A stretch of 64,000 nt of DNA from Oscillibacter sp. 1-3 (GCF_000403435.2 NZ_KE159703.1:985033-1049032); one strand, 5' to 3'. Counted from the stretch's first letter, positions 1-8,732 are shown. A program made the numbers and translations. Notes: generated by a model from the sequence alone, not told the origin.

Positions 1-351
1 AATACAGTCCGGACAGTCCTGGGTGTGAAAGAAGGCCAGGGCGCACTTCATGGCATCGTCTGCGGAGATGACCTGATAGGCGGCAGTTTCATACTGTCCG
101 CCGCAAAAGCTCACAACACCGGCCGCCCCCTCGTCTCCCAGGGAGGCGGCCATGTCGCCGCCCTCCTCCGCGAACCAGTTCACCACGGCCTGCCTGCCGT
201 CAGCGAGAATGGAGAGGCAGGGATACCCGCCCGCCTCCAGGGCGCACCAGATTTCACTGCCGGCCTCGGAAGCAAAGCAGGCTTTCAGGCAGGACTCGTA
301 TTCCTCAAAGGAAGGACAGGAATAGGAACCGGCGCTGCTGCTGATCTTCAT
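1..351 (-). CDS. Imm1-like immunity protein, partial
   Basis: This gene starts at ATG 351 and runs off the left edge, leaving 117 codons in frame. GAGGAG lies nine bases before this ATG; an ATG at 360 is too close to that site. The visible protein is small, acidic and soluble, with the pattern GYPCLSILADGRQAVVNWF (residues 44-62) followed by a Gly/Glu-rich turn and a later alternating strand. This matches my knowledge of the Imm1 family of polymorphic-toxin immunity proteins. It is the last visible gene of the purine operon, 14 bp after purH. No toxin gene is visible. Family is inferred by pattern only. Confidence 0.55.
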   Translation of the reverse strand, partial: MKISSSAGSYSCPSFEEYESCLKACFASEAGSEIWCALEAGGYPCLSILADGRQAVVNWFAEEGGDMAASLGDEGAAGVVSFCGGQYETAAYQVISADDAMKCALAFFHTQDCPDCI

Positions 352-364
352 AGAAAGCATCTCC

Positions 365-1546
365 TCAGTGGTGGAACAGCCGCATTCCCGTAAAGCACAT
401 GGTCATGCCGTACTTGTCGGCCGTCTCAATCACATTGTCATCCCGAATCGACCCGCCGGGCTGCACGATATACCGCACGCCGCTCCGCCGGGCCCGTTCC
501 ACGTTGTCTCCGAAGGGGAAGAAGGCGTCCGACCCGCAGGTGACACCGGTCATCTGTGCGAGCCACTCTTTTTTCTCCTCTGCCGTCAGGGGCTCGGGCC
601 GCTCCCTGAACGTGGTCTGCCAGTTCCCCTCCGCCAGCAGCCACACGCTCTCCTCGTCCGAGAGGTAGCAGTCAATGGCGTTGTCCCGGTCCGGGCGGCG
701 GATACCGCCGATGAAGGGCAGGGAGAGCACCTTGGGGTGCTGGCGCAGATACCAGCTGTCGGCCTTCGTGCCGGCCAGACGGGTGCAGTGGATGCGGCTC
801 TGCTGGCCGGCTCCCACGCCGATGGCCTGCCCGTCCCGCACGTAGCACACGGAGTTGGACTGGGTGTATTTCAGCGTGATGAGGGCCACGATCATATCAA
901 TTTTCGCCGCCTGGGGCAGGTCGCGGTTTTGGGTGACAATATTGCCCAGGAGGCTCTCGTCAATTTTGTACTCGTTGCGCCCCTGCTGGAAGGTGACGCC
1001 GTACACGTCCTTGTACTCCACGGGGTCGGGCACATAGGCGGGGTCGATCTGCACCACGTTGTAATTGCCCTTCTTCTTGGTTTTCAGGATCTCCAGGGCC
1101 TCGGCGGTGTAGCCCGGGGCGATGATGCCGTCGGAGACCTCCGCCTTGAGGTAGGCGGCGGTGGCGGCGTCGCACACGTCGGACAGGGCCGCCCAGTCGC
1201 CGTAGGAGCACAGCCGGTCCGCCCCCCGAGCCCGGATGTAAGCGCAGGCGATGGGGGAGAGGTCTTTGTCCGTCTCCACAAAGTAAATTTTTCGCTCGGT
1301 CTCGCTTAGAGGCAGGCCCACAGCGGCCCCGGCTGGGGAGACGTGCTTGAAGCTGGCGGCGGCGGGGAGGCCTGTGGCCTCCTTCAATTCCCGGGCCAGC
1401 TGCCAGGAGTTCAGGGCGTCCAGAAAGTTGATGTAGCCCGGCCTGCCGTTGAGCACAGTGACAGGCAGATCACCGCCCTGGCGCATGAAGACGCGGGAGG
1501 GCTTCTGGTTGGGGTTGCAGCCGTATTTCAGTTCCAGTTCCGTCAT
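365..1546 (-). CDS. purH: AICAR transformylase, stand-alone (PurH C-terminal domain)
   Basis: Converts AICAR to FAICAR with 10-formyl-tetrahydrofolate, the ninth step of IMP synthesis. The 393-residue protein begins directly with the transformylase region (ELKYGCNPNQKPSR) and lacks the N-terminal MGS-like IMP cyclohydrolase domain of the usual ~510-residue bifunctional PurH. The catalytic Lys-His pair is at residues 67-68 in SFKHVSPAGAA. The C-terminus carries the conserved QPGGSIRDD and CFTG segments. Ring closure to IMP must come from a separate cyclohydrolase, not visible here. It lies 12 bp after the SUKH gene in the operon. Confidence 0.93.
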   Translation of the reverse strand: MTELELKYGCNPNQKPSRVFMRQGGDLPVTVLNGRPGYINFLDALNSWQLARELKEATGLPAAASFKHVSPAGAAVGLPLSETERKIYFVETDKDLSPIACAYIRARGADRLCSYGDWAALSDVCDAATAAYLKAEVSDGIIAPGYTAEALEILKTKKKGNYNVVQIDPAYVPDPVEYKDVYGVTFQQGRNEYKIDESLLGNIVTQNRDLPQAAKIDMIVALITLKYTQSNSVCYVRDGQAIGVGAGQQSRIHCTRLAGTKADSWYLRQHPKVLSLPFIGGIRRPDRDNAIDCYLSDEESVWLLAEGNWQTTFRERPEPLTAEEKKEWLAQMTGVTCGSDAFFPFGDNVERARRSGVRYIVQPGGSIRDDNVIETADKYGMTMCFTGMRLFHH

Positions 1547-1558
1547 AGTTCGCGCTCC

Positions 1559-2134
1559 TTATTGCAGGAACAGCTGTTCCGCATATGTTTTTAGGTTTTC
1601 TGCCGCCGGCTTTGAAATCTCCAGCAGGGCGGCCCGGTCTCCGCCGCCGTCCAGGTCCATGGAAAAGGACAGGTAGTCCAGGGCGATGACGGGACAGCGG
1701 TCCTCGTCGGGCATATTGGACAGGTCAAGGCAGTAAAGGGCGTCGCCGCCCTCCTCGTTCTCTCCCCAGCCCAGGGGAACGAGCCCCGCCTGAAACAGGG
1801 CGGGCTCGGCCAGAGTGCTCCGAAATACCGCCAGAGGGTCGTCGGGCCGTACGTCGAAGAAGCCGGGGGTGTTCAAAAAGTGGCAGTCCGTGGAGAGAAA
1901 CGCCCGCAGCAGAGGCGGCAGGGATACGCCCCATTTCCGCTCCAGGGCGTCCAGGTCCTCTGCCCGGGTGGGGGCCGGGATCAGCTTCCACTGAAACCAG
2001 CCCCGCCCGTCGGTGAGGCCGGTGCGCATCTCCGGCGGGACGCCGGGGAGGAATGCCCCGGCGGACTGGGCCTGCTTTTCATAGGCCGTCTCATAACAGC
2101 GGCGGACAAAGGCGGCCTGTTCAGCCTGCGTCAT
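1559..2134 (-). CDS. SMI1/KNR4 (SUKH) family protein
   Basis: A 191-residue protein of the SUKH superfamily, known mainly as immunity proteins of contact-dependent and polymorphic toxins, though some members are regulatory. The hallmark segment is DALERKWGVSLPPLLRAFL (about residues 62-80), followed by a strand-rich region with GWGENEEGGDALYCLDLS. Start ATG 2134 is preceded by AGGAGGG at good spacing; the open frame continues upstream into purN without a better site. It lies 11 bp after purN and 12 bp before purH, so it is co-transcribed with purine genes. A purine-related role is possible but nothing in the sequence shows one. Confidence 0.75.
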   Translation of the reverse strand: MTQAEQAAFVRRCYETAYEKQAQSAGAFLPGVPPEMRTGLTDGRGWFQWKLIPAPTRAEDLDALERKWGVSLPPLLRAFLSTDCHFLNTPGFFDVRPDDPLAVFRSTLAEPALFQAGLVPLGWGENEEGGDALYCLDLSNMPDEDRCPVIALDYLSFSMDLDGGGDRAALLEISKPAAENLKTYAEQLFLQ

Positions 2135-2145
2135 GCCTTGCCCTC

Positions 2146-2742
2146 CTACGCCAGTCCCCGGCACACCAGCTCCGCCGCCTGGGGCAGGAGAATCCACTCC
2201 GCCTGCTCCATCACCCGGCGCTGCAGGGTCTCCGCCGTGTCCTCCGGCAGGACCTCCACCGCCTTTTGCAGCAGGATCCGCCCGCCGTCGGGGATCTCGT
2301 TCACCAGGTGCACCGTGGCCCCGGTGACCTTCACGCCCCGGGCCAAAGCCGCCTCGTGGACCCGGAGGCCGTACATCCCCTTCCCGCAGAAGGCGGGGAT
2401 CAGGGAGGGGTGGACGTTCAAAATGCGGTCCGGCCAGCGGCTGACAAACTCCTCCGATAAAATGGAGAGGAAGCCCGCCAGGATGATGACGTCCACCCGG
2501 TAGGCCGCCAGCTTGATGTTCAGCGCCGTCTCAAAGGCGGACTGGCTCATGGCCTTTCGGGCCACCGCGGTGGCGGGAACGCCGTGGTTCCGGGCCCTCT
2601 CCAGGGCGTAGGCCCCCTCGTTGCTGGCGCACACCAGCACAATCTCCCCGTGGGGGATCTGCCCCGCCTCCTGGGCGTTCAGCAGGGCCTCCAGATTCGT
2701 TCCGCCGCCGGAGACCAGGACGGCGATTCTCGCCTTGCTCAT
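2146..2742 (-). CDS. purN: Phosphoribosylglycinamide formyltransferase
   Basis: Transfers a formyl group from 10-formyl-tetrahydrofolate to GAR, the third step of purine synthesis. The 198 residues are full family length. The nucleotide-binding start is VLVSGGGTNLEALL; catalytic residues are Asn109 and His111 in LNVHPSLIPAF and Asp152 in EIPDGG. Its ATG overlaps the purM stop by four bases, indicating translational coupling. The order purF-purM-purN matches other Firmicutes. Confidence 0.96.
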   Translation of the reverse strand: MSKARIAVLVSGGGTNLEALLNAQEAGQIPHGEIVLVCASNEGAYALERARNHGVPATAVARKAMSQSAFETALNIKLAAYRVDVIILAGFLSILSEEFVSRWPDRILNVHPSLIPAFCGKGMYGLRVHEAALARGVKVTGATVHLVNEIPDGGRILLQKAVEVLPEDTAETLQRRVMEQAEWILLPQAAELVCRGLA

Positions 2743-3791
2743 ACGCCGTCAAACGCCACGCCCCGGGGGTCCTTCGTCACGCTGCCGACGCAGACGGCGT
2801 CCCGCTCCCCCGCCGCCGCCAGCAGCTCCAGGGCCAGCTTCCCCTGTTCCAGGGGTACCGCCAGGACCATGCCGAGGCCCATGTTGAAGGTGTTGTACAT
2901 GTCGTGGTCCGAGATGTTCCCCCGCTTTTGAATCAGGTCGAAAATGGGCTGCCTGGGAATGACGTTGGGCACAATCCGCACGCCCAGGCCCTTGGGCAGC
3001 ATCCGGGGGAGGTTTTCAAAGAACCCGCCGCCGGTGATGTGGCTGGCTCCCCGGAGGTCAACGCCACCCTCCAGCAGGGCCTGCACGGCCTTGACGTAGA
3101 TTTTGGTGGGAGCCAGAAGCGTCTCCCCCAAGGGCTTCCCGTCCAGCTCGTCCATGGGAGTGGTCAGATCGGCGTTTTCAATGTCGAAGACCTTCCGAAC
3201 CAGGGAGAAGCCGTTGGAGTGGACGCCGGAGGAGGTGAGGCCGATGAGGGCGTCTCCCTCCTGAATCCTGCTGCCGTCGATGATTTTGGACTTGTCCACC
3301 ACACCCACGGCGAAGCCTGCGATGTCGTAGTCCTCTGGGGCCATGACGCCGGGGTGCTCGGCGGTCTCGCCGCCGATGAGGGCGCAGCCGGAGCGGACGC
3401 AGCCCTCCGCCACGCCGGAGACGATGGAGGCCGCCTTCTCCGGCTCGTTTTTGCCGATGGCGATGTAGTCCAGGAAGAAGAGGGGCTTTGCCCCGCAGCA
3501 GATGATGTCGTTGACGCACATGGCCACGCAGTCGATGCCGATGGTGTCGTGCCTGTCCAGCAGCTGGGCCAGGCGCAGCTTGGTGCCCACGCCGTCGGTG
3601 CCGGAGACGAGAACGGGTTCCTTCATCCCGGCCAGGTCCGGGGCAAAGAGACCGCCGAAGCCTCCGATGCCGGAGACTACGCCGGGGATCATGGTCCGGG
3701 CCGCGTGCTGCTTCATCAGCTGCACGCCCTTGTACCCGGCCTCGATGTCCACGCCGGCGGCGGCGTAGGCGGCGGAATAGGAGTTTTCCAT
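2739..3791 (-). CDS. purM: Phosphoribosylformylglycinamidine cyclo-ligase (AIR synthetase)
   Basis: Closes the imidazole ring, converting FGAM and ATP to AIR. The 350-residue protein is full length. It shows the N-terminal SYSAAYAAAGVDIEAGYKGV segment, the ATP-binding region VSGTDGVGTKLRLA, the VNDI metal/phosphate segment and GGETAEHPG, all typical of PurM. It follows purF after 66 bp that contain a ribosome site (GGAGGTTTACC before the ATG) and overlaps purN by four bases. Confidence 0.96.
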   Translation of the reverse strand: MENSYSAAYAAAGVDIEAGYKGVQLMKQHAARTMIPGVVSGIGGFGGLFAPDLAGMKEPVLVSGTDGVGTKLRLAQLLDRHDTIGIDCVAMCVNDIICCGAKPLFFLDYIAIGKNEPEKAASIVSGVAEGCVRSGCALIGGETAEHPGVMAPEDYDIAGFAVGVVDKSKIIDGSRIQEGDALIGLTSSGVHSNGFSLVRKVFDIENADLTTPMDELDGKPLGETLLAPTKIYVKAVQALLEGGVDLRGASHITGGGFFENLPRMLPKGLGVRIVPNVIPRQPIFDLIQKRGNISDHDMYNTFNMGLGMVLAVPLEQGKLALELLAAAGERDAVCVGSVTKDPRGVAFDGV

Positions 3792-3857
3792 GGTAAACCT
3801 CCGTTTTGAATTTGGAAATATTTCATGCGGGGACCGCCGCTCCCGGCGGCCTCCGCG

Positions 3858-5282
3858 TCATTCCTTACCGGTCCAGCAGTAAGTGCAGATTTTCTCCCGG
3901 TCAATGCCGATGGACTCCAGCAGCCCCTCCAGGGACTGGTAGCCCAGGGTGTCGAAGCCCAGCTTCTCGCAGATGCGCTTGAGCAGGCACTGGCCCCGGC
4001 CGGTGGATGCGTCGGCGTACTCCTCCAAGTGCTCCTGGCCCTCGTCCCCCTCCAGCTCCTGAACGATGCGCCGGGCCAGCAGGTCCATGTCCGAGTTGCC
4101 CCGGGAGAAGTTCAGGTATTTGCAGCTGTACATGATGGGGGGGCAGGCGGAGCGCATGTGGACCTCTTTGGCCCCGGATTCGTAGAGGAACTCCACCGTC
4201 TCCCGCAGCTGGGTGCCCCGGACAATGGAGTCGTCCACGAATAAGAGGCGCTTGCCCTGGATCAGCTCCGGCACGGGGATCTGCTTCATCTTGGCCACCT
4301 GGTTGCGCACGTCCTGGTTGGCGGGCATGAAGGACCGGGGCCAGGTGGGGGTGTACTTCACGAAGGGGCGGGCGAACTCCATGCGGCTCTCGTTGGCGTA
4401 GCCGATGGCGTGGGGCACGCCGGAGTCCGGCACGCCGGCCACGTAGTCCACTGCCGGCAGGGTCCCCCGGCGGCGCTCCTCCCGGGCCATGATGGCGCCG
4501 TTGCGGCAGCGCATCACCTCCACGTTGACCCCCTCGTAGTTACTGTTGGGGTAGCCGTAGTAAGTCCAGAGGAAGGCGCAGATTTTCATCTTCTCGGCGG
4601 CGGGGGAGAGGGTCTCGTACCCGTCGGGGCGGATGCGGACGATCTCCCGGGGACCCAGCTCGTAGTCCACCTCGTAGCCGATCTTGTGGCAGGCGAAGGA
4701 CTCAAAGGACACGCAGTGCCCCTGGTGGTTTTTGCCGATCAGCACCGGCAGCCGGCCCATCCGGTCCCGGGCGGCGATGATCTCGCCCTCCTCGGTGAGG
4801 ATCAGCAGGGTGAGGGAGCCGTCGATCACCTCCTGGGCGTGGAGGATGCCAGAGACCAGGTCGTCCTTCTGGTTGATGAGGGCGGCGGCCAGCTCGGTGG
4901 AGTTGACCTTGCCGGAGCTCATCGCCATGAACTGGTGGCCGTGGTCGGAGAAACAGCGATCCACCAGGACCTCGGCGTTGTTGATGATGCCCACGGTGGT
5001 GATGGCGTACAGCCCCAGGTGGGACCGCACCAGCAGAGGCTGGGGGTCCGTGTCGCTGATGCAGCCGATGCCTCCGCACCCGTGGAACTCCGCCAGGTCC
5101 CGCTCGAACTTGGTGCGGAAGGGGGTGTTTTCGATGGAGTGGATCTGCCTCTGAAAGCCGTCCTTTGGGTCGAGGAGAATCATGCCGCCCCGGCGGGTGC
5201 CCAGGTGGGAGTGATAGTCCACGCCGAAAAAGATGTCCAGCGTCACGTCCCGCTGCGAGACGGCGCCGAAAAAGCCCCCCAT
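3858..5282 (-). CDS. purF: Amidophosphoribosyltransferase-like protein lacking the N-terminal Cys nucleophile
   Basis: The family makes phosphoribosylamine from PRPP and glutamine, the committed step of purine synthesis. ATG 5282 overlaps the purC stop by one base (TGATG); the open frame upstream is only antisense-like overlap with purC. The 474 residues keep the PRPP loop LLFVDDSIVRGTQ and the Fe-S cysteines of the B. subtilis type (KICAFLW, MYSCKY, final CTYCWTGKE). However, the mature family starts CGxFGI, with Cys1 attacking glutamine; here it reads MGGFFGAV. The glutamine-site AHNGN-like segment is also replaced by TVGIINN. I know similar clostridial and Bacteroides homologues, so this is a lineage feature rather than an error. 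Ammonia source is unknown. Confidence 0.88.
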   Translation of the reverse strand: MGGFFGAVSQRDVTLDIFFGVDYHSHLGTRRGGMILLDPKDGFQRQIHSIENTPFRTKFERDLAEFHGCGGIGCISDTDPQPLLVRSHLGLYAITTVGIINNAEVLVDRCFSDHGHQFMAMSSGKVNSTELAAALINQKDDLVSGILHAQEVIDGSLTLLILTEEGEIIAARDRMGRLPVLIGKNHQGHCVSFESFACHKIGYEVDYELGPREIVRIRPDGYETLSPAAEKMKICAFLWTYYGYPNSNYEGVNVEVMRCRNGAIMAREERRRGTLPAVDYVAGVPDSGVPHAIGYANESRMEFARPFVKYTPTWPRSFMPANQDVRNQVAKMKQIPVPELIQGKRLLFVDDSIVRGTQLRETVEFLYESGAKEVHMRSACPPIMYSCKYLNFSRGNSDMDLLARRIVQELEGDEGQEHLEEYADASTGRGQCLLKRICEKLGFDTLGYQSLEGLLESIGIDREKICTYCWTGKE

Positions 5283-5995
5283 CAGAGGGCCTCCGTCATG
5301 CGGCGCATGACCTCGGCGTATGCGTCCTCCACGCCGCCCAGATCCCGGCGGAAGCGGTCCTTGTCCAGCTTCTCGTGGGTCCTGCTGTCCCACAGGCGGC
5401 AGGTGTCGGGGCTGATCTCGTCCGCCAGGACGAGGCTGCCGTCGCTCAGGCGGCCGAACTCCAGCTTGAAGTCCACCAGCGTCACGCCGCAGGAGGACCA
5501 GAAGTCTTTGAGGAAGTCGTTGACGGCGAAGGCGTACTTTTTGATGGTCTCGATCTCCTCCGGCGCGGCCAGCTTCAGCGCCAGGGCGTGGTATGTATTG
5601 ATTAGGGGGTCGTCCAGCTCGTCGCACTTGTAGGAGAACTCGATGGTGGGGGCGTCAAAGACGATGCCCTCCTCCACGCCGTAGCGCTTGGCGAAGGAGC
5701 CGGCGGAGATGTTGCGGATGATGACCTCCAGGGGCACAATGGAGACCTTCTTCACCACGGTCTCCCGCTCGCTCAGCTCCTCCACAAAATGGGTGGGGAT
5801 GCCGGCCTTCTCCAGCTTTGCCATGAAGCGGTTGGTCATCTGGTTGTTGATGACGCCCTTGCCGGTGATGGTGCCCTTCTTGGCGCCGTTGAAGGCGGTG
5901 GCGTCGTCCTTGTAATCGACAATGACCAGATTGGGGTCTTCGGTGGCGAAGACCTTCTTGGCCTTGCCCTCGTAGAGCTGCTCCAGTTTCTGCAT
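5282..5995 (-). CDS. purC: SAICAR synthetase
   Basis: Joins aspartate to CAIR using ATP. The 237-residue length is normal. Diagnostic segments are [12 protein letters not shown] at the N-terminus (ATP-binding strand pair), the [20 protein letters not shown] core and [10 protein letters not shown] followed by [14 protein letters not shown], which binds metal and substrate. It sits between purE and purF. The ATG at 5995 has GGAGG upstream; the stop overlaps purF by one base. Confidence 0.96.
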   Translation of the reverse strand: MQKLEQLYEGKAKKVFATEDPNLVIVDYKDDATAFNGAKKGTITGKGVINNQMTNRFMAKLEKAGIPTHFVEELSERETVVKKVSIVPLEVIIRNISAGSFAKRYGVEEGIVFDAPTIEFSYKCDELDDPLINTYHALALKLAAPEEIETIKKYAFAVNDFLKDFWSSCGVTLVDFKLEFGRLSDGSLVLADEISPDTCRLWDSRTHEKLDKDRFRRDLGGVEDAYAEVMRRMTEAL

Positions 5996-6043
5996 GGTAA
6001 TAACCTCCGGTTTTGATTTTGGGATCGGGGATTTCCGCCGCCG

Positions 6044-6541
6044 TCAATTGCCCAGCTCCTCCTGGAGCTTGGCGTCCTTGGCGGCGATCTGGTCCGCCAT
6101 GTCCGCCCGGGCGGCCTCCAGCCTTTCCGCCAGGGCCTCGTCGGAGACGGCCAGGATCTGGGCCGCCAGCACGGCGGCGTTTTTGGCGCCGTTGATGGCC
6201 ACAGCGGCCACGGGGATGCCGCTTGGCATCTGCACGGTGGCCAAAAGCGCGTCCAGCCCGTCCATGGCGCCCCCCTTCATGGGGATGCCGATGACGGGCA
6301 GGACGGTGTTGGCGGCAAAAGCCCCCGCCAGATGGGCCGCCATGCCGGCGGCGCAGATGATGACGCCGAAGCCGCTCTTACGGGCGCCCCAGGCGAACTC
6401 CGCGGCGGCGGAGGGGGTGCGGTGGGCGCTGAGGATGTGGGCCTCAAAGGGGATCTCCAGCTCCCTGAGCTGGTCGCAGGCGCCCTTGACAACGGGCCAG
6501 TCGGAATCGGACCCCATAATGACCGCGACTTTTTTCTGCAT
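6044..6541 (-). CDS. purE: N5-carboxyaminoimidazole ribonucleotide mutase, class I
   Basis: Interconverts N5-CAIR and CAIR. The 165-residue protein carries GSDSDW (residues 10-15), the SAHRTP loop with catalytic His40, and AGMAAHLAG plus IGIPM. ATG 6541 has GGAGG eight bases upstream; an open frame continues to 6616 but without a ribosome site. A class I PurE normally needs PurK to make N5-CAIR; no purK is visible in this window. It is the first biosynthetic gene of the operon, separated from the upstream regulator by a hairpin. Confidence 0.95.
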   Translation of the reverse strand: MQKKVAVIMGSDSDWPVVKGACDQLRELEIPFEAHILSAHRTPSAAAEFAWGARKSGFGVIICAAGMAAHLAGAFAANTVLPVIGIPMKGGAMDGLDALLATVQMPSGIPVAAVAINGAKNAAVLAAQILAVSDEALAERLEAARADMADQIAAKDAKLQEELGN

Positions 6542-6640
6542 AGACAAAACCTCCATATTTAATATGCGCAGGGCGGGTGTGAATGGTCCGCCTTTTTGTG
6601 AATACCGGATTTTCAATCAGGGAATCGGCAAAAGACCGGA

Positions 6641-6684
6641 TCTTCCGCGGGGCGGGCGGCTGACAGCCGCCCCTGCGGGGAAGA
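6641..6684 (-). terminator. Hairpin between regulator and purE
   Basis: Directly after the regulator stop codon, GGGCGGCTG (6654-6662) pairs with CAGCCGCCC (6664-6672), with an outer TCTTCC/GGAAGA stem (6641-6646 / 6679-6684). On the minus strand it is followed by a short TCTTTTG run. It may be a partial terminator or attenuator between gntR and the pur genes. Confidence 0.55.
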
Positions 6685-7410
6685 TCACAGCTTCTTCCGC
6701 ATGACCGCGTGACGGAAGTAGCCGTCCACAAAGTACTCCATGGAGCAGAACACCGGGTTTCCGTCGATGTCGTAATCCACCTCGTCCATGTTCAGCAGGG
6801 GTGTCCCAACGGGGATCTGAAAAATTTCCGCCAGAGTTTCATCCGCGGCTACGGCACGGATGTCCGCCAGGTCCAAATAGGGGTACACGCCGCAGAACTC
6901 CTGGAGGAAGTGGAAGATGGGCTGTTTGAGGTCGCTCTCCGTGTACGCCGCCTGTACCAGGGACTTGTCCACCACATCCTCGCAGTAGATGGCGGGGACG
7001 CCGTCGGCGGTGCACAGCCGGGCCGCCCGCAGAACGGGAGCCCCCTGGGCAATGCGCAGCTGGGCGGCGGTTTTGGCGTCCGCCGCGCCCTCGGACACCC
7101 GGACGTAGGCGATGGCCGGCTGATGGCCGTTGCGGCGGATCATGTCCAGGAACTCCACCTCGATGTCCATGCGGGTGTGGACATTGAGCACATGGCGGTT
7201 GATGATGGTGCCCACGCCGTGGCGGCGGGTAATGTAGCCCTCCCGCTCCAGGGAGGCCAGGATGTCCCGCAACTGGGTGCGGCTGATGCCAAGGGTCTCT
7301 GCCAGCACGCTCTCCCGGGGCAGCCGCTCGCAGGCGGCGTAAAGCCCGTCCCGCATATCGGACAGCAGCTGGGTGCGGATGGTTCTGTTCTGGGTCGGCT
7401 GGGTGCTCAT
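6685..7410 (-). CDS. GntR-family (HutC/UTRA) transcriptional regulator
   Basis: A 241-residue regulator. The N-terminal winged helix (about residues 10-70) contains RLPRESVLAETLGISRTQLR and a YITRRHGVGTII wing; the C-terminal two thirds is a UTRA ligand domain with SAxLCTADGVPAIY-like and GNPVFCSMEYF segments. ATG 7410 has GAGGTG upstream. It lies immediately before and on the same strand as purE, so it may regulate the purine operon, in place of the PurR of bacilli. The ligand is unknown. Its promoter overlaps an inverted repeat (7437-7471), suggesting self-repression. Confidence 0.85.
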   Translation of the reverse strand: MSTQPTQNRTIRTQLLSDMRDGLYAACERLPRESVLAETLGISRTQLRDILASLEREGYITRRHGVGTIINRHVLNVHTRMDIEVEFLDMIRRNGHQPAIAYVRVSEGAADAKTAAQLRIAQGAPVLRAARLCTADGVPAIYCEDVVDKSLVQAAYTESDLKQPIFHFLQEFCGVYPYLDLADIRAVAADETLAEIFQIPVGTPLLNMDEVDYDIDGNPVFCSMEYFVDGYFRHAVMRKKL

Positions 7411-7436
7411 TCCGCTCACCTCGATGTCAGATTGAA

Positions 7437-7474
7437 AATAGGTAATACCCTCCGAAAAGGTCGTACCTATTGTA
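7437..7474 (-). promoter_or_regulatory. Candidate GntR operator over its -10 box
   Basis: AATAGGTA (7437-7444) and TACCTATT (7464-7471) form a perfect 8-bp inverted repeat. The right half overlaps a minus-strand -10 box TACAAT (plus coordinates 7469-7474). No good -35 box is visible. This placement would suit repression by the adjacent GntR protein. The pair is not repeated upstream of purE. Confidence 0.55.
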
Positions 7475-7594
7475 TCGAATTTCCCGCCGCCCCGCAATAG
7501 ACAAAACTGACAGTTTCCAGCCTCCTTTTTCCAAAAGAGTTGTCATGCCCCACCAGAGGCGGCGGCATTTTTGGTGGTTGTATTCCCGCACGGT

Positions 7595-7621
7595 TTGTGT
7601 TAAACTGTGAAAGATTATAAT
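7595..7621 (+). promoter_or_regulatory. Promoter of the ddl-murF operon
   Basis: A perfect TATAAT lies at 7616-7621. TTGTGT at 7595-7600 is a weak -35 at a short 15-base spacing. The start of ddl is about 50 bases downstream. Confidence 0.5.
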
Positions 7622-7672
7622 AGTATCATTATGTGCGGAGCCGTCTGCTCCGGATGGAAAGGATGAGTGACG

Positions 7673-8728
7673 GTGAAGATCGTTGTGCTGGCGGGGGGGC
7701 TCTCTGCGGAGCGGGCTGTCTCCCTGGTGACGGGCTGCGGCGTGTGCCGCGCCCTGCGGGAGAGGGGACACCGGGCCATTCTGGTGGATCTGTTTCTGGG
7801 CATGGAGGACGTGCCGGCGGATCCGGAGACGCTGTTTGACGCCCCGGACGGCCTGTGCCCCCAGGCGGAGATCAAGGCGCAGGCCCCGGATCTGGAGGCC
7901 GTCCGCCGGAGCAGGCGGGACCAGGGCCCCAGCCGCATCGGTCCCCATGTGATCGAGCTGTGCCAATTGGCGGACATCGTGTTTATCGGCCTCCACGGCG
8001 AGGACGGCGAGGACGGCCGGGTGCAGGCCATGCTGGACCTTTTGGGCGTGCCCTACACCGGCAGCGGATATTTGAGCTCCGGCATCGCCATGGACAAGGC
8101 CGCGGCCAAGCGGATGATGGAGCCTGCCGGGGTCCCCACCCCAAAGTGGCGTCTGCTGGAATACGCAGAGGAGGAGGCGGGGGAGCTGGCGGAGACTCTG
8201 CCCGTGCCCTGCGTCGTCAAGGCCACGGCCGGCGGGTCCTCCCTGGGGGTGTTCCTGCCGGAGGACCGGGAGGCGCTGCGAAAGGCGCTGCAGGAGGTAC
8301 GGCGCTTCGGCGGCCGGGTGATGTGGGAGGAGCGGATTTTCGGCCGGGAACTGACTGTAGCCGTCCTGGGAGACCGGGCCCTCCCCCCCATTGAGATTCT
8401 GCCGGCGGAGAAGGACTTCGACTACGCCGCCAAGTATCAGGCCGGGGGCGCCCGGGAGCTGTGCCCCGCCCCGGTGACGGAGGAGGAGGCGAAGCTGGTC
8501 CAAAACCTTGCCCTGCGCCTGCATAGGGCCCTGGGCCTGGAGGTCTACTCCCGGGCGGACTTCATTTTGGACGGGGAGGGCCGGGCCTGGTGCCTGGAGG
8601 TGAACTCCCTGCCGGGCATGACCCCCGGCAGCCTGATCCCCAAGGCCGCCGCCGCTGTGGGGATGGATTACCCCGCGCTGTGCCAGGAGATCGTGCAGCG
8701 CTCCCACCACTTGAAGAGGAGAGGTTGA
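7673..8728 (+). CDS. ddl: D-alanine--D-alanine ligase
   Basis: Makes the D-Ala-D-Ala dipeptide for peptidoglycan using ATP. Starting at GTG 7673 the protein is 351 residues; AAGGA lies nine bases upstream, whereas an in-frame GTG at 7667 would be too close. It begins KIVVLAGGLSAERAVSL, has GLHGEDGEDG, the SGIAMDKAAAK hinge, VKATAGGSSLGV in the ATP-grasp loop, and the metal-binding CLEVNSLPGMTPGSLIP at the end. It is followed four bases later by murF, whose product uses the dipeptide. Confidence 0.95.
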   Translation: MKIVVLAGGLSAERAVSLVTGCGVCRALRERGHRAILVDLFLGMEDVPADPETLFDAPDGLCPQAEIKAQAPDLEAVRRSRRDQGPSRIGPHVIELCQLADIVFIGLHGEDGEDGRVQAMLDLLGVPYTGSGYLSSGIAMDKAAAKRMMEPAGVPTPKWRLLEYAEEEAGELAETLPVPCVVKATAGGSSLGVFLPEDREALRKALQEVRRFGGRVMWEERIFGRELTVAVLGDRALPPIEILPAEKDFDYAAKYQAGGARELCPAPVTEEEAKLVQNLALRLHRALGLEVYSRADFILDGEGRAWCLEVNSLPGMTPGSLIPKAAAAVGMDYPALCQEIVQRSHHLKRRG

Positions 8729-8732
8729 GCCT

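Noticed and set aside
3858..5627. Longer purF start (5627) that could supply a cysteine near the N-terminus
   Set aside because: The extension is antisense-like, Arg/Pro-rich and overlaps purC fully; TGATG coupling at 5282 fixes the start.
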